Origin: Actinomycetospora callitridis
GTDB taxonomy: Bacteria > Actinomycetota > Actinomycetes > Mycobacteriales > Pseudonocardiaceae
Assembly: GCF_028737265.1 (NCBI RefSeq)
Contig: NZ_JAQZAK010000003.1
Location: forward strand, 496,001-560,000
Length of the DNA: 64,000 nt
Direction of reading: 5' to 3'
Shown here: positions 32,068 to 40,437 of the stretch, piece after piece
How the letters are laid out: the number at the start of each line of letters is the position of its first letter
Position numbering within the stretch: position 1 is the stretch's first letter
Notes under the pieces: generated by a model
Seen by the model: only the letters and a program-made list of their open reading frames with translations
The model's database searches: none
What the model was told of the DNA's origin: nothing
Position numbers and translations under genes: made by a program

Positions 32068-32346
32068 ATGGAGACCACACCGCACCGCCGGACCACCGAG
32101 GCCTGGGAGCTCGTCGCCCACGCCGTGGAGCTGTGTCGGCGCGGCGTACCGCGCGCGACGCTGCTCGCCGCGCTCGACCAGGCCCGGAGGTCGCTGCACC
32201 ACGAGCCGTGCCGGGACGCCCGCCGCAGGCTCACCTGGATCGTCGGCGCCCTCGAGCACGGCGACGCCGACGCCCGCGTCGACGTCGCCCTGCAGGTCGC
32301 CGCCCGCGATCTGGCCCGGCCGTCGTCGGGAGATGACCGGCGATGA
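32068..32346 (+). CDS. Small hypothetical protein preceding an Acg-type gene
   Basis: 92 residues from the ATG at 32068 behind GAGAGGAG. Helical: TEAWELVAHAVELCRRGVPR, TLLAALDQARRSLHHEPC, RDARRRLTWIVGALEHGDAD. No known domain recognised. Its stop overlaps the ATG of the nitroreductase-like gene (ATGA), so the two are translated together and may interact. No consensus DevR box is visible in the short gap after cydDC. Confidence 0.65.
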   Translation: METTPHRRTTEAWELVAHAVELCRRGVPRATLLAALDQARRSLHHEPCRDARRRLTWIVGALEHGDADARVDVALQVAARDLARPSSGDDRR

Positions 32347-33347
32347 CCACCCCGACCACGGACGCCGTCCGGACGGCGCTGCGCGACGCCGTCGCCACGT
32401 CGCTGCGCGCTCCCTCGGAGCACAACGCGCAGCCGTGGCGGTGGGTGCTCGGGCCCGACCACGTCGACCTCCACATCGAGCGAGGACGTCGCCTGCCCTT
32501 CACCGACGAGCGCGGCCACGGCGTGCTCCTGGGCTGTGGGTGCGCCCTGCACCACCTCCGGGTGGCGCTCGCCGACCGCGGCTGGCACGCCGTGGTGCGT
32601 CACCAGCCCGAGGGCCCCGAGGGACGCCCGCTGGCCCGGGTGCGGATCCGTCCGGCGGGCGGCGCCGTCGACGAGGACGCCCACCGGCAGGCCGCGGCCA
32701 TCGACCGGCGACACACGGATCGCCGCCGGTTCTCGAGCCGGTCGGTGCCCCCGGACGTCCTCGGTGCCGTCGCCGACGCGGCGCGGCCGTTCGGCGGGGT
32801 CCTGCACGTGGCGTTCGGCGCGCACCGCACCATGTTCGCCGACGCCATGCGCGAGGCCGCGGAGCGGCAGCGTGACCACGAGGGTTACGCCGCCGAGCTG
32901 TACCGGTGGACGCACCGCTACGCCGGGGCCCGGGACGGCATCCCGGCCGGCGCCCGACTCGAGGGTCCGCCTCCCTCCTATCGCGACCTGGTGCTGCGCT
33001 GGTTCCCGCAGGGGACGCTCCGCCAGCCCGGGGGCGGGATGGATCACGAGGACGCGTCGATGCTGGCGATCCTCACCGCGGTCGACGAGGAGCCCGTCTC
33101 CGTCCTGCGCGCCGGGGAGTCCCTGAGCGCGGTGCTGCTCGAGGCGACCGCGCTCGGGCTGGCCACCACACCGATCACCCAGGTGCTCGAGGTGGAGGAG
33201 ACGCGTGAGCGGCTCCGGCACCTGGTCGTCGGCGCTCATCGCCCGCCCGTCGTGGCGTTGCGCCTCGGATGGCCCTCCGACCGCGCCGCACCCCTGCACC
33301 CGACACCGCGCCGCCCTCTCGACCTGGTGCTGACCGAGGTGGACTGA
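32343..33347 (+). CDS. Acg-family nitroreductase-like protein
   Basis: 334 residues. Flavin-site block APSEHNAQPWRWVLG (about 23-37), middle motif AAIDRRHTDRRRFSSR, and C-terminal SVLRAGESLSAVLLEATALG are as in Rv3131/Acg proteins of the M. tuberculosis DosR regulon. It is better conserved than the divergent copy at 18148 and paralogous to the one at 19651. Coupled to the small gene upstream. Converges on the USP cluster. Confidence 0.86.
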   Translation: MTTPTTDAVRTALRDAVATSLRAPSEHNAQPWRWVLGPDHVDLHIERGRRLPFTDERGHGVLLGCGCALHHLRVALADRGWHAVVRHQPEGPEGRPLARVRIRPAGGAVDEDAHRQAAAIDRRHTDRRRFSSRSVPPDVLGAVADAARPFGGVLHVAFGAHRTMFADAMREAAERQRDHEGYAAELYRWTHRYAGARDGIPAGARLEGPPPSYRDLVLRWFPQGTLRQPGGGMDHEDASMLAILTAVDEEPVSVLRAGESLSAVLLEATALGLATTPITQVLEVEETRERLRHLVVGAHRPPVVALRLGWPSDRAAPLHPTPRRPLDLVLTEVD

Positions 33348-33384
33348 CCAGGGCGGAGGAGCTCTCGCGTCCGTCCGGGTCCCG

Positions 33385-34734
33385 CTACGCCTGCTCGACG
33401 GGGACGACGACCACCGGGCAGGGGGCGCGCACCACGGCCCCGTGGGCGACGGACCCCAGCAGCCACCGGGCGAACGCGCCGTGACCGGTGCGCCCGACCA
33501 CCACGACCGGCGACCCGCGCTGCTCGGCGACGTCCACGAGGGCCTCCGCCGGATCCTCCGCCCGGACGACGACGCCCACCTCCGGGACGGGGTGGCACCA
33601 CCGGTCCTCCCCCACGACCTCGCCCACGAACTGCTCGACCCGTGGCTGCAGGGCGTGGCGCACCTCGCCCAGCGTCGCGGCACCCATCGGACGGAAGCCG
33701 ACCATGACCGGAGGTGGCGCCGTCCCGGTGACCGCGACCAGCCCGACGCCACGCCGTGCCGCGTCCCGCAGGGCGTAGCGCAGAGCCGCCGCCGAGCCCG
33801 GCGAACGGTCGATGCCGACGACCACCGGGCCGTCCGTCGCCGCCTCCCGGGGCCGGTCCACCAGCACCGGACAGGACGCGAGCGAGAGCACACGCAGTGC
33901 GGTCGAGCCGAGGACCGCACGCCCGACCATCCCGCGACCGCGGTGACCCACGACCAGCAGCGCGGCGGTGCGGCCGGCCTCGGCGAGCAGCGTGGCGGGG
34001 GATCCGGCCCGGACCCGGAGCTCGAGCGCGACCTCGCGCAGCGTCGCGGGCAGAGGCATCGTCGCCTCGTCGACGAATCGTCGCGCCTCGTCGAGCACGG
34101 CGGTCGCCAGCCGGTCCGGCTCACCGGCATCGGCGGTCCCCGTCGCGCCCCACGATCCCGGCGCGGGATAGGCGAGGACGGCCGTCACGGTCTCCGCGCG
34201 CCGGGCGGCCTCCTCGAGAGCCGTCATCAGCGCGGCGGCGGCCCTCGGCGAGCCGTCGATCCCGACGACCACGCCGGCTGGTCCCGTCATCCCGGGAGCT
34301 CTCCCCCCGAGGACCGCGCTCAGCACCGTCGTGATGGTCACCAGCCGCACGGGCCCGCCGCGGCGCGAACGCACGGGCAGGGCGGGCAGGCCGGTGGCCA
34401 GCAGACGGTGGCCGGCGTGGCGCACCGTGTCGTTCTCGTCGAGGACCTCGACACCGCAGGGGCGGTCGAGCAGCTCGTGGATCGTCCGCCGGTGCTGGAC
34501 GAGCGGTCCCCCGGCGGGCCAGCGCTCGGCGAGACCGCCGGCCGTGACGACCGCGAGGGGCAGGCCGTCGCGGACGACGACGCCGCACAGACCGGGGTCC
34601 TCGTGCAGACGGGCCCAGGCCTCGGGCAGCGACGTGGTCTCCACGAGGACGGTGGCGGGCCGGGCGACCGTGGTCACCGCAGCGTCGAGGTCGCCCGGGG
34701 ACCCGGTCGCGGAGAGGGTCGGTGCGGTGGACAC
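33385..34734 (-). CDS. CBS-like region fused to two universal stress domains
   Basis: 449 residues from a GTG at 34734 behind GAGAGGACC. Residues 1-145 look like a CBS pair (AWARLHEDPGLCGVVVRDGL, PLAVVTAGGLAERW, VRHAGHRLLATGLPALPVRS, RLVTITTVLSAVL). Two Usp domains follow, starting GVVVGIDGSPRAAAALMTAL and VVVGIDRSPGSAAALRYAL; both keep the ATP motif (GHRGRGMVGRAVLGS and GRTGHGAFARWLLGS). A nucleotide-sensing CBS module joined to ATP-binding USPs suggests an energy-status sensor. Downstream of the USP at 34747, 12 nt apart, probably one operon. Confidence 0.85.
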   Translation of the reverse strand: MSTAPTLSATGSPGDLDAAVTTVARPATVLVETTSLPEAWARLHEDPGLCGVVVRDGLPLAVVTAGGLAERWPAGGPLVQHRRTIHELLDRPCGVEVLDENDTVRHAGHRLLATGLPALPVRSRRGGPVRLVTITTVLSAVLGGRAPGMTGPAGVVVGIDGSPRAAAALMTALEEAARRAETVTAVLAYPAPGSWGATGTADAGEPDRLATAVLDEARRFVDEATMPLPATLREVALELRVRAGSPATLLAEAGRTAALLVVGHRGRGMVGRAVLGSTALRVLSLASCPVLVDRPREAATDGPVVVGIDRSPGSAAALRYALRDAARRGVGLVAVTGTAPPPVMVGFRPMGAATLGEVRHALQPRVEQFVGEVVGEDRWCHPVPEVGVVVRAEDPAEALVDVAEQRGSPVVVVGRTGHGAFARWLLGSVAHGAVVRAPCPVVVVPVEQA

Positions 34735-34746
34735 GGCCGGGTCCTC

Positions 34747-35232
34747 TCAGGCCGCGACGGGGTCGGGGACGACGGTCACGGGGCAGGACGCGTGGAGCAC
34801 GCAGCCGAGGCCGACCGAGCCGAGGACGACGCTCCCGAAGGCTCCGCGGCCGCGGTGCCCGACGACGAGCTCGTCGGCGTTCCCCGCGAGCTCGACCAGC
34901 ACCTCGGCAGGCCGGCCGGCACGCGTCTCGACCTCGATCTCGGGCAGCGTCAGTTCGTCCTGCATATCCGCCCGGACCTCGTCGACCATCACGCGCGCGG
35001 CGTTCAGCTCGTCCCCGTGCAGCGCGTCCGGGTCGGGCAGGGCGACGCCGGACGCCGACCCGTAGCCCCAGGCCGCCCCCCACATCTCCGGCGGCTCGTA
35101 GACGGCCACCGCCCGGACCCGGTCGCCGCGCCGGGCCGCGGTCCGGATCGCCTCCTGCAGGGCGCGACGCGCCCCGCTCGAGCCGTCGATCCCGCAGACG
35201 ATCACGCCGCCCCGGGCGTCGTTGTCGGTCAT
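34747..35232 (-). CDS. Universal stress protein, single domain
   Basis: 161 residues. [40 protein letters not shown], and the ATP motif GHRGRGAFGSVVLGSVGLG followed by HASCPVTVVP. The ATG at 35232 has GAGGGAGCACC upstream. It is closely similar to the USPs at 18953 and 48244 (same ALxxPCPV ending). The controlling box is 103 nt upstream, inside the 3' end of the neighbouring gene. Confidence 0.9.
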   Translation of the reverse strand: MTDNDARGGVIVCGIDGSSGARRALQEAIRTAARRGDRVRAVAVYEPPEMWGAAWGYGSASGVALPDPDALHGDELNAARVMVDEVRADMQDELTLPEIEVETRAGRPAEVLVELAGNADELVVGHRGRGAFGSVVLGSVGLGCVLHASCPVTVVPDPVAA

Positions 35233-35312
35233 GGTGCTCCCTCGCTCGGTGCGGCCTCGTGCCGTCGTCCCACCGTGGGGCGCAGGGGTCGTCCCCGGTC
35301 AGTGCCGGACGG

Positions 35313-36224
35313 TCACGCCTCGTCCCGAGCACCGGGGCCGAAGGTCCCGAGCGGGAGGGGTCGGGCTCGGGGCCACCAGGAGCGCCGAGGTGGCCCGGGC
35401 GGGGGGACGACGAGGACGGGGCACCGGGCGCGCCGCACCGTCCGGGCCACGGGTGAGGGTGTGACCGTGCCGAGGAGTCGGCCCCGCGCGGAGCGTCCGA
35501 CCACGAGGAGCCGGGCCTCACACGTCGCACCGATGAGCTCGACGGTCACATCGCCCTCGCCGACCCGGACCTCGACGGGCACCGAGGGGTGGGTGATGCG
35601 CCAGGCGGACAGTCGGTCCGCGCAGTCCCGTCGTTCCTCGTCCGCGCGAGCGGCGGCGTCCTCGCTGGTGACGACGGTCCACCGGGCGGGATCACGGAGG
35701 CGCAGGACGTGGACCGGCGCTCCCCGCTGCTCGGCGGCGTCGAAGGCCGCCCCGATCGTCTCCTCGGTCGTGCGGTGGGCCAGGGCGAGCACGACGGCTC
35801 CGTGGGGGTGCGGCGGGTCGGTGGGCACGACCGTCACCGGTTCGTAGGCGGTGTCGACGAGGACGTCGACCTCGGGCAGCGACTGGGGCACGACGAACAA
35901 CCGTGCCCCCGCCGACGCACGACCCAGCCGCTCGGTCAGGGACCCCGGGTCCACGAACAGCGCCCACACGTGCCCGAGCAGGGCACCGACCAGCGCGATC
36001 GGGCCGGCGTGGGCGTCGGTGGGCCGGTCGGGCGGAGCCGCGAGGTCGGGATCGACCAGGATCTCGATCCGCGCCCCGGTCCGGCGCGCGTGCCGGCGCG
36101 CCCAGGCGACGACGGCATGCCGTCCCGATCCGGGCGGGGCGAAGGCCCGGACGATCCCGGGGTCGGGCGTCGGGCCCCCACCCCCGGTCGGGCCGGACGA
36201 GTCGATCGTCATCTCGGCACTCAC
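35313..36224 (-). CDS. Degenerate tandem universal stress protein
   Basis: 303 residues, two Usp-like domains. Both have diverged: domain 1 reads IVRAFAPPGSGRHAVVAWAR and RLFVVPQSLPEVDVLVDTA, without the ATP motif. Domain 2 reads GAVVLALAHRTTEETIGAAF and LLVVGRSARGRLLGTVTPSP, where the G-x2-G-x9-G-S pattern is broken. It is probably a non-ATP-binding partner. GTG start at 36224, overlapping the 3' end of the broken USP gene upstream. Confidence 0.72.
   Translation of the reverse strand: MSAEMTIDSSGPTGGGGPTPDPGIVRAFAPPGSGRHAVVAWARRHARRTGARIEILVDPDLAAPPDRPTDAHAGPIALVGALLGHVWALFVDPGSLTERLGRASAGARLFVVPQSLPEVDVLVDTAYEPVTVVPTDPPHPHGAVVLALAHRTTEETIGAAFDAAEQRGAPVHVLRLRDPARWTVVTSEDAAARADEERRDCADRLSAWRITHPSVPVEVRVGEGDVTVELIGATCEARLLVVGRSARGRLLGTVTPSPVARTVRRARCPVLVVPPPGPPRRSWWPRARPLPLGTFGPGARDEA
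35335..35348. promoter_or_regulatory. DevR-type box (exact consensus) inside the 3' end of a USP gene
   Basis: GGGCCGAAGGTCCC matches GGGNCSWWSGNCCC exactly, 103 nt upstream of the USP ATG at 35232, within codons of the tail of the 35313-36224 gene. Confidence 0.7.
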
Positions 36225-36730
36225 GGGTGCTCGCCGAGCGGGCTCACCGGAGGTTCCCTGCGACCTCCGCGGGGACCGCCGCGACCCGGTCGTCGGTGGC
36301 CGCCGCCCGGGGGTGCTCGCCCGGCGGAGGGACGACGGTGAGCGGGCAGGGAGCGTTCCGCAGACACCACCAGGCGACCGAACCCAGCACGGTGCTCGCG
36401 AGGCCGCCCCGCGACCGCCCGCACCGCGATCGGGGGCGCCGGGGCGTCGGGGTGCTCGGCGAGGTCTCCGGCGACGACCTCGTCCACCTCGGTCCGAGCG
36501 GCCGCCTCAGCCGCCGCGGCGACCGCTTCGCGCTCGGTGACGATCGGGAGGCGGTTCACGACCGCGAGCCGCTCGGGGGAGATGAAGGCCGCGACGACGT
36601 CGAGCCGCGCGCCCCGTCGACGGGCCTCGTGCAGGGCCTGGCGCAGAGCCGCCCGGGCGCCCACGGAGCCGTCGATCCCCACGACCACCCGCGGCGCCCC
36701 CGCCCCGCCCGTGCCTGCTCCACCGCTCAT
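36221..36730 (-). pseudogene. Universal stress protein broken by a repeat-mediated deletion
   Basis: The first ~115 codons are a normal Usp start (PRVVVGIDGSVGARAALRQA, PIAVRAVAGRP). The frame then runs into 50 nonsense codons, while the -1/+1 frame from about 36425 reads GRSRGGLASTVLGSVAWWCL and APCPLTVVPPP, the normal Usp ending, with a stop at 36244. The bases GGGCGGTCGCGGGGCGGCC at the junction encode both RAVAGRP (upstream motif) and GRSRGG (downstream motif) in different frames, as expected if two similar repeats recombined and removed the ~20 codons between them. ATG 36730 follows GGAGG. Confidence 0.7.
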
Positions 36731-36789
36731 CACGCGCCTCCTCGCTCCGTGTGCGGGCCACGGTGCGGCGCGACGGTGGGCGACGGGCA

Positions 36790-36803
36790 GGGACCCACGG
36801 CCC
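36790..36803. promoter_or_regulatory. DevR-type box between divergent genes
   Basis: GGGACCCACGGCCC, one mismatch to the consensus, 59 nt upstream of the broken USP start and 79 nt upstream of the ATG at 36883. Confidence 0.6.
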
Positions 36804-36882
36804 CGACTCGACGGCCCGAGGGCCCCTGTCCATCCGACGGCGCCTCCCCACAGGCTCGGTCGGGGTCCGAGAGGAGGTCGTC

Positions 36883-37638
36883 ATGATCGCCACGTCTCCC
36901 CCGGGCGGCACACCCACGGGGGTTCCGGCCCGCGGCAGGACGGACGTCACCATGACCGACGAGCAGTCACCCCTCCCCCGTCCCGAGGCGGCGCGCGCCC
37001 TCCAGCGGTGCGTGCTCGCGTCGGCCCGCCTGCTGCTGCGCCGGCGTCTGCGCCTGCCGAGGCGATGGGTCGGCACCCGCTTGCGGTTCGCCGACGGCAC
37101 CTCGGCGTGGATCTACCGGGAGACGGTCGTCCGCGGGGCGGTCGCGGAGTCCCCGTGTGCGCTGGTCGTGCGCTTCCGTCTCCGCGGTGTGCGCGGGCCG
37201 ACCGCCCACGCGGCGTTCCGGGCCGAGAGCCTACTCAACACCCCGCTGTTCGTCGGCTTCCCGGGTTTCGTCGCCAAGTGGTGGCTGGCCGCCGACGAGC
37301 ACGGGGTGTACCGCGGTCTCTACGAGTGGGACGGCGCCGACCGCGCCCGGGCCTACGCCCGCGCGTTGTGGTGGGTGCTGGCGCTGGTGAGCGTGCCGGG
37401 CTCGATCGACTACACGGTCCTCCCGGGCCGGCACCGCGACGATCTGCTCGGGCCGGCGGGCGTCGGAGCGGTGGTCGCAGGCGCCCCGCTCCGGTCCGAG
37501 AACGACCGGCGCCGCTCCGTCACACAGCCCGACGGCGCGCAGGGCGTCAGGGACCACCGGCCTGCCCGCGAGCGCCGGTGGTCGCTCCGGAAGGGGCCCA
37601 CCGACGCTGCCCGGCACCGGCCTCGGGCGACACCGTGA
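36883..37638 (+). CDS. Hypothetical protein, possible alpha/beta-barrel ligand-binding family
   Basis: 251 residues from the ATG at 36883 behind GAGGAGG. The core is FRAESLLNTPLFVGFPGFVA, KWWLAADEHGVYRGLYEWDG and ARALWWVLALVSVPGSIDYT, a block I associate with uncharacterised actinobacterial proteins of YdhR/monooxygenase-like appearance; I cannot assign a reaction. The last ~55 residues are Arg-rich and poorly structured. A DevR-type box 79 nt upstream places it in the island's regulon. Confidence 0.6.
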   Translation: MIATSPPGGTPTGVPARGRTDVTMTDEQSPLPRPEAARALQRCVLASARLLLRRRLRLPRRWVGTRLRFADGTSAWIYRETVVRGAVAESPCALVVRFRLRGVRGPTAHAAFRAESLLNTPLFVGFPGFVAKWWLAADEHGVYRGLYEWDGADRARAYARALWWVLALVSVPGSIDYTVLPGRHRDDLLGPAGVGAVVAGAPLRSENDRRRSVTQPDGAQGVRDHRPARERRWSLRKGPTDAARHRPRATP

Positions 37639-37696
37639 ACCCGGGACCGACCGGCCGGGCGCACCGACCGGCGCCCCCGAGCGCAGGAGGCGCGCC

Positions 37697-37954
37697 ATGA
37701 TGTGGAACGGCGGCTGGACGGTGGGATGGATGGCCCCGCTGATGGGCGTCAGCGCCGTCCTGTGGTGGGTGCTGGTGATCGCGGTCGTCCTCGCCGTCCT
37801 GCGGTGGTGGCGCATGCCGCCGGAGGTCGGCGCCGGGCCACGGCAGGACGCCCGCCAGGTCCTGGACGTCCGCTTCGCCCGCGGCGAGATCGACGCCGAG
37901 GAGTACGCCGCCCGCCGACGGACCATGGCCGGGTCAGCCGGGTCAGCCGAGTGA
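37697..37954 (+). CDS. Small SHOCT-domain membrane protein
   Basis: 85 residues. One membrane helix (about 18-36, VSAVLWWVLVIAVVLAVLRW) after a short Trp-rich periplasmic N-terminus, then a cytoplasmic C-terminal SHOCT motif: LDVRFARGEIDAEEYAARR. SHOCT tails are short oligomerisation motifs. Start ATG 37697 (AGGAGGCGCGCC upstream). A GGGACCGACCGGCC sequence at 37643-37656 is a weak box candidate. Confidence 0.8.
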   Translation: MMWNGGWTVGWMAPLMGVSAVLWWVLVIAVVLAVLRWWRMPPEVGAGPRQDARQVLDVRFARGEIDAEEYAARRRTMAGSAGSAE

Positions 37955-37958
37955 GCCC

Positions 37959-37992
37959 GGGGCCGGGCCGTTCTCGGGGGCGGCCCGGCCCC
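37959..37992. terminator. Bidirectional hairpin terminator
   Basis: GGGGCCGGGCCG (37959-37970) and CGGCCCGGCCCC (37981-37992) form a perfect 12-bp stem with a 10-base loop between the convergent SHOCT and Rv2004c-like genes. Confidence 0.75.
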
Positions 37993-37996
37993 GTGC

Positions 37997-39523
37997 TCAG
38001 ACCTCGACCACCGTCCACGACCCGTGGTGCCGCGGGGCGCGCACGGCCGCCGCGGCGGTCGCCACCGAGTCCTCCCCGGCTCCCGACGTGTCGACCGTGG
38101 TGGCCTCCGGCCAGGGGTCCGCGTCGACCGACATCACCGCGGCCACGAGCGGGGTGGCGTCGGAGGCCGAACCGCGGCGTGCGCGGAGACGCGCGTCCGC
38201 CAGGTCCCGGGGAGCATCGCAACGCAGCGCCACCAGGTCGGAGGAGGTCCTCGCGGCGAGCGCCGCGGCCTGGTCCCGTCGCCGGGCGTCGGTCCACGAC
38301 GCGTCGAGCACCACCGTCTCACCCCGGCCGAGCAGCTCCGCGGCGCGGTGGAGCAGGGCCGCGTAGGTGGCGTCGGTGTGCTCCGGCCGGTAGAGGCCGT
38401 CGCGGTACGCCGCGGCCGCGGGGTCCGTCGGGTTCAGCCCGGCCAGCTCCTTGCGCACCCGGTCGCTGGACAGCAGCACGGCCCCGAGCCGGTCGGCGAG
38501 ACCGCCGGCGACGGTGGTCTTGCCCGTCCCCGGCAGGCCGCCGACGAGCACGAGACGGACCCGGGCATCCCGCAGGTGGCGGTCGGCGAGGTCGAGCAGG
38601 GTGCGGGCCTCCGCGGCGTCCCCGCCGCCCTGCTCGACGCGGATGCAGGTCACGGCCGCACGGACGGCCGCCCGGTAGGCCACGAAGTGGTGACCCAACG
38701 CCGACGGGGCCGGGTCCGCGGCGAACTCGGCGTAGAGCTCCAGGAACCGGGCCGCGGGCTCCGGCCCGCCGAGACGTTCGAGGTCCATGGCGAGGAACGC
38801 GGCGTCGTCGAGCCCGTCGACGTAGCGCAGGCGGTCGTCGAACTCGAGGCAGTCGAGCAGGACGGGGCCGTCGGGCAGGCAGAACACGTCGTCGGCCAGC
38901 AGGTCCCCGTGGCCGTCGACGACGCGGTCCTCGGCCCGCCGCGCCGCGAACAGGGCCGCGCGGCCGTCGAGGAACGCGGTCGCCTCCTGGGCGACCCGGG
39001 CGACGACGTCGGGGGGAAGCAGCGCGCCCGAGTGGCGCCGCAGGCCGTCGAGGACCCCCTCCCACCGGGTCCGCGCCGCCTCGCGGGAGCCCTCGCGCGT
39101 GATGGCCGGTCCCCGCGCCGCGGCACTGTGGAATACCGCGAGCCGCCGGGCGACGGCCCGCAGGTGGTCCTCGACGGGCTCGCCCGCACGCACGAGAGCC
39201 GCGAGGCTGCGGTCGGCCGGCATACGGCGCATGGCCACCAGGAACTCCTCGGCCTCGCCGGACGACCCCAGGACGGTCTCGAGTCCGAGGTAGACCTCGG
39301 GGCTGAGACGCCGGTTGAGCGCGATCTCCCGCCGGCAGGCTTCTCGACGGAGCTCCACCGTGGTGAAGTCGCAGAAGCCGAGGTCGACGGGCTTCTTCAT
39401 CTTGTGCACGCGGTCGCCGAGGAACCACAGCACCGCGGTGTGGGTCTCGCGCACCCCGACGGCGAGCCCGTCGGCGTCGGGCGCGCGTCCCCCGCGGGCG
39501 GCGGCGCCGAGCGGGTCGGTCAT
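37997..39523 (-). CDS. Rv2004c-like protein: aminoglycoside-phosphotransferase-like domain plus P-loop kinase
   Basis: 508 residues from the ATG at 39523. N-terminal kinase-like domain: VHKMKKPVDLGFCDFTTVEL, VDGHGDLLADDVFCL (catalytic-loop HGDL) and LLDCLEFDDRLRYVDGLDD. C-terminal AAA/zeta-toxin-like P-loop: LVLVGGLPGTGKTTVAGGLA, then VVLDASWTDARRRDQA. The architecture is that of M. tuberculosis Rv2004c, a DosR-regulon gene next to USP Rv2005c; the same order (USP then this gene, ATGA overlap) is seen here. Substrates are unknown. Confidence 0.85.
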   Translation of the reverse strand: MTDPLGAAARGGRAPDADGLAVGVRETHTAVLWFLGDRVHKMKKPVDLGFCDFTTVELRREACRREIALNRRLSPEVYLGLETVLGSSGEAEEFLVAMRRMPADRSLAALVRAGEPVEDHLRAVARRLAVFHSAAARGPAITREGSREAARTRWEGVLDGLRRHSGALLPPDVVARVAQEATAFLDGRAALFAARRAEDRVVDGHGDLLADDVFCLPDGPVLLDCLEFDDRLRYVDGLDDAAFLAMDLERLGGPEPAARFLELYAEFAADPAPSALGHHFVAYRAAVRAAVTCIRVEQGGGDAAEARTLLDLADRHLRDARVRLVLVGGLPGTGKTTVAGGLADRLGAVLLSSDRVRKELAGLNPTDPAAAAYRDGLYRPEHTDATYAALLHRAAELLGRGETVVLDASWTDARRRDQAAALAARTSSDLVALRCDAPRDLADARLRARRGSASDATPLVAAVMSVDADPWPEATTVDTSGAGEDSVATAAAAVRAPRHHGSWTVVEV

Positions 39524-40437
39524 CGGACGCCCGCCCGGGTGCCGGGACCGTCGGCCCCGGCGGCGGCCAATGGACCGAGGACGAGCACCGGGCACGGCGC
39601 GGCCAGGAGCAGCGACCGGGTCGTCGAGCCGAGGCCGACGAGGTCCTCCACGTCGCGGCATCGGTGCGCGACGACCACCAGGTCCGCCCCGAGGGCACGC
39701 TCGAGCAGCAGCCGGGCCGGTCGGTCCTCGGCGACCACGACGCTCGCCGGGACGTCCGGGAACCGGTCTTTCAGCGCGCCGACGAGGCCCTCGATCCGGG
39801 CGCGCGCGTCCGTCTCCTCGTCACCGGCGTCGGCGTCGCGGCGGCGGGCGATCCACCCGGCGTCGTAGGTGATCTCGTCGACCGCGTGGACCACCTCGAC
39901 CGGCTCCCCCGACATCTCCGCGATCCGCAGTGCGTGGTCGAGCACGACCGCGGCGCCCGGCCCCTCGTCGAGCCCGACGACGACCACCGCCCGCGGGGGC
40001 ACGTGGACCGCCGAGGGCGCGCGGTCCTCGCCGAGCACCAGGACGGGACACGGCGCGATCGCGATCAGCTCCTCGGTGGTCCGGCCGGCCTGGCTGCCCA
40101 GGCGGCGGTGGCGGTCGCCGACGACCAGCAGCGACGAGGCTCCACAGGCCCCGGCGAGCGCCCGTGCGGGATCGCCGGTGACGCAGGTGCGGCGGACCTC
40201 GACGTCGGGTGCGGTCCGGCTCAGGTAGCTCTCGGCCCGCTCGCCGGCGTCGCCGTACGACGGTGCCTCGGGCCCGGCCGGGCCGTCGGCGTGCACGACG
40301 CGGACGGTGCGATCGCGCCGGCGGGCCTCGGCCACGGCGCGGTCGAGCACCCGGGTCCGCAACAGCCCGTCGCCCACACCCACGACCACCGAAGGGAGGC
40401 GAGGAGCCACCCTCGCCCCCATCGACGTCACGGTCAT
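39520..40437 (-). CDS. Tandem universal stress protein (degenerate ATP motifs)
   Basis: 305 residues, two Usp domains: PSVVVGVGDGLLRTRVLDRA and AVVVVGLDEGPGAAVVLDHA start them, and APCPVLVLGE / APCPVLVLGP end them. The glycine-rich loops read VVGDRHRRLGSQAGRTTE and VVAHRCRDVEDLVGLGST, lacking the full G-x2-G-x9-G-S pattern. Middle gene of a three-gene operon: its ATG shares one base with the stop of 40437-41324 (TGATG) and its stop overlaps the Rv2004c-like ATG. Confidence 0.83.
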   Translation of the reverse strand: MTVTSMGARVAPRLPSVVVGVGDGLLRTRVLDRAVAEARRRDRTVRVVHADGPAGPEAPSYGDAGERAESYLSRTAPDVEVRRTCVTGDPARALAGACGASSLLVVGDRHRRLGSQAGRTTEELIAIAPCPVLVLGEDRAPSAVHVPPRAVVVVGLDEGPGAAVVLDHALRIAEMSGEPVEVVHAVDEITYDAGWIARRRDADAGDEETDARARIEGLVGALKDRFPDVPASVVVAEDRPARLLLERALGADLVVVAHRCRDVEDLVGLGSTTRSLLLAAPCPVLVLGPLAAAGADGPGTRAGVR

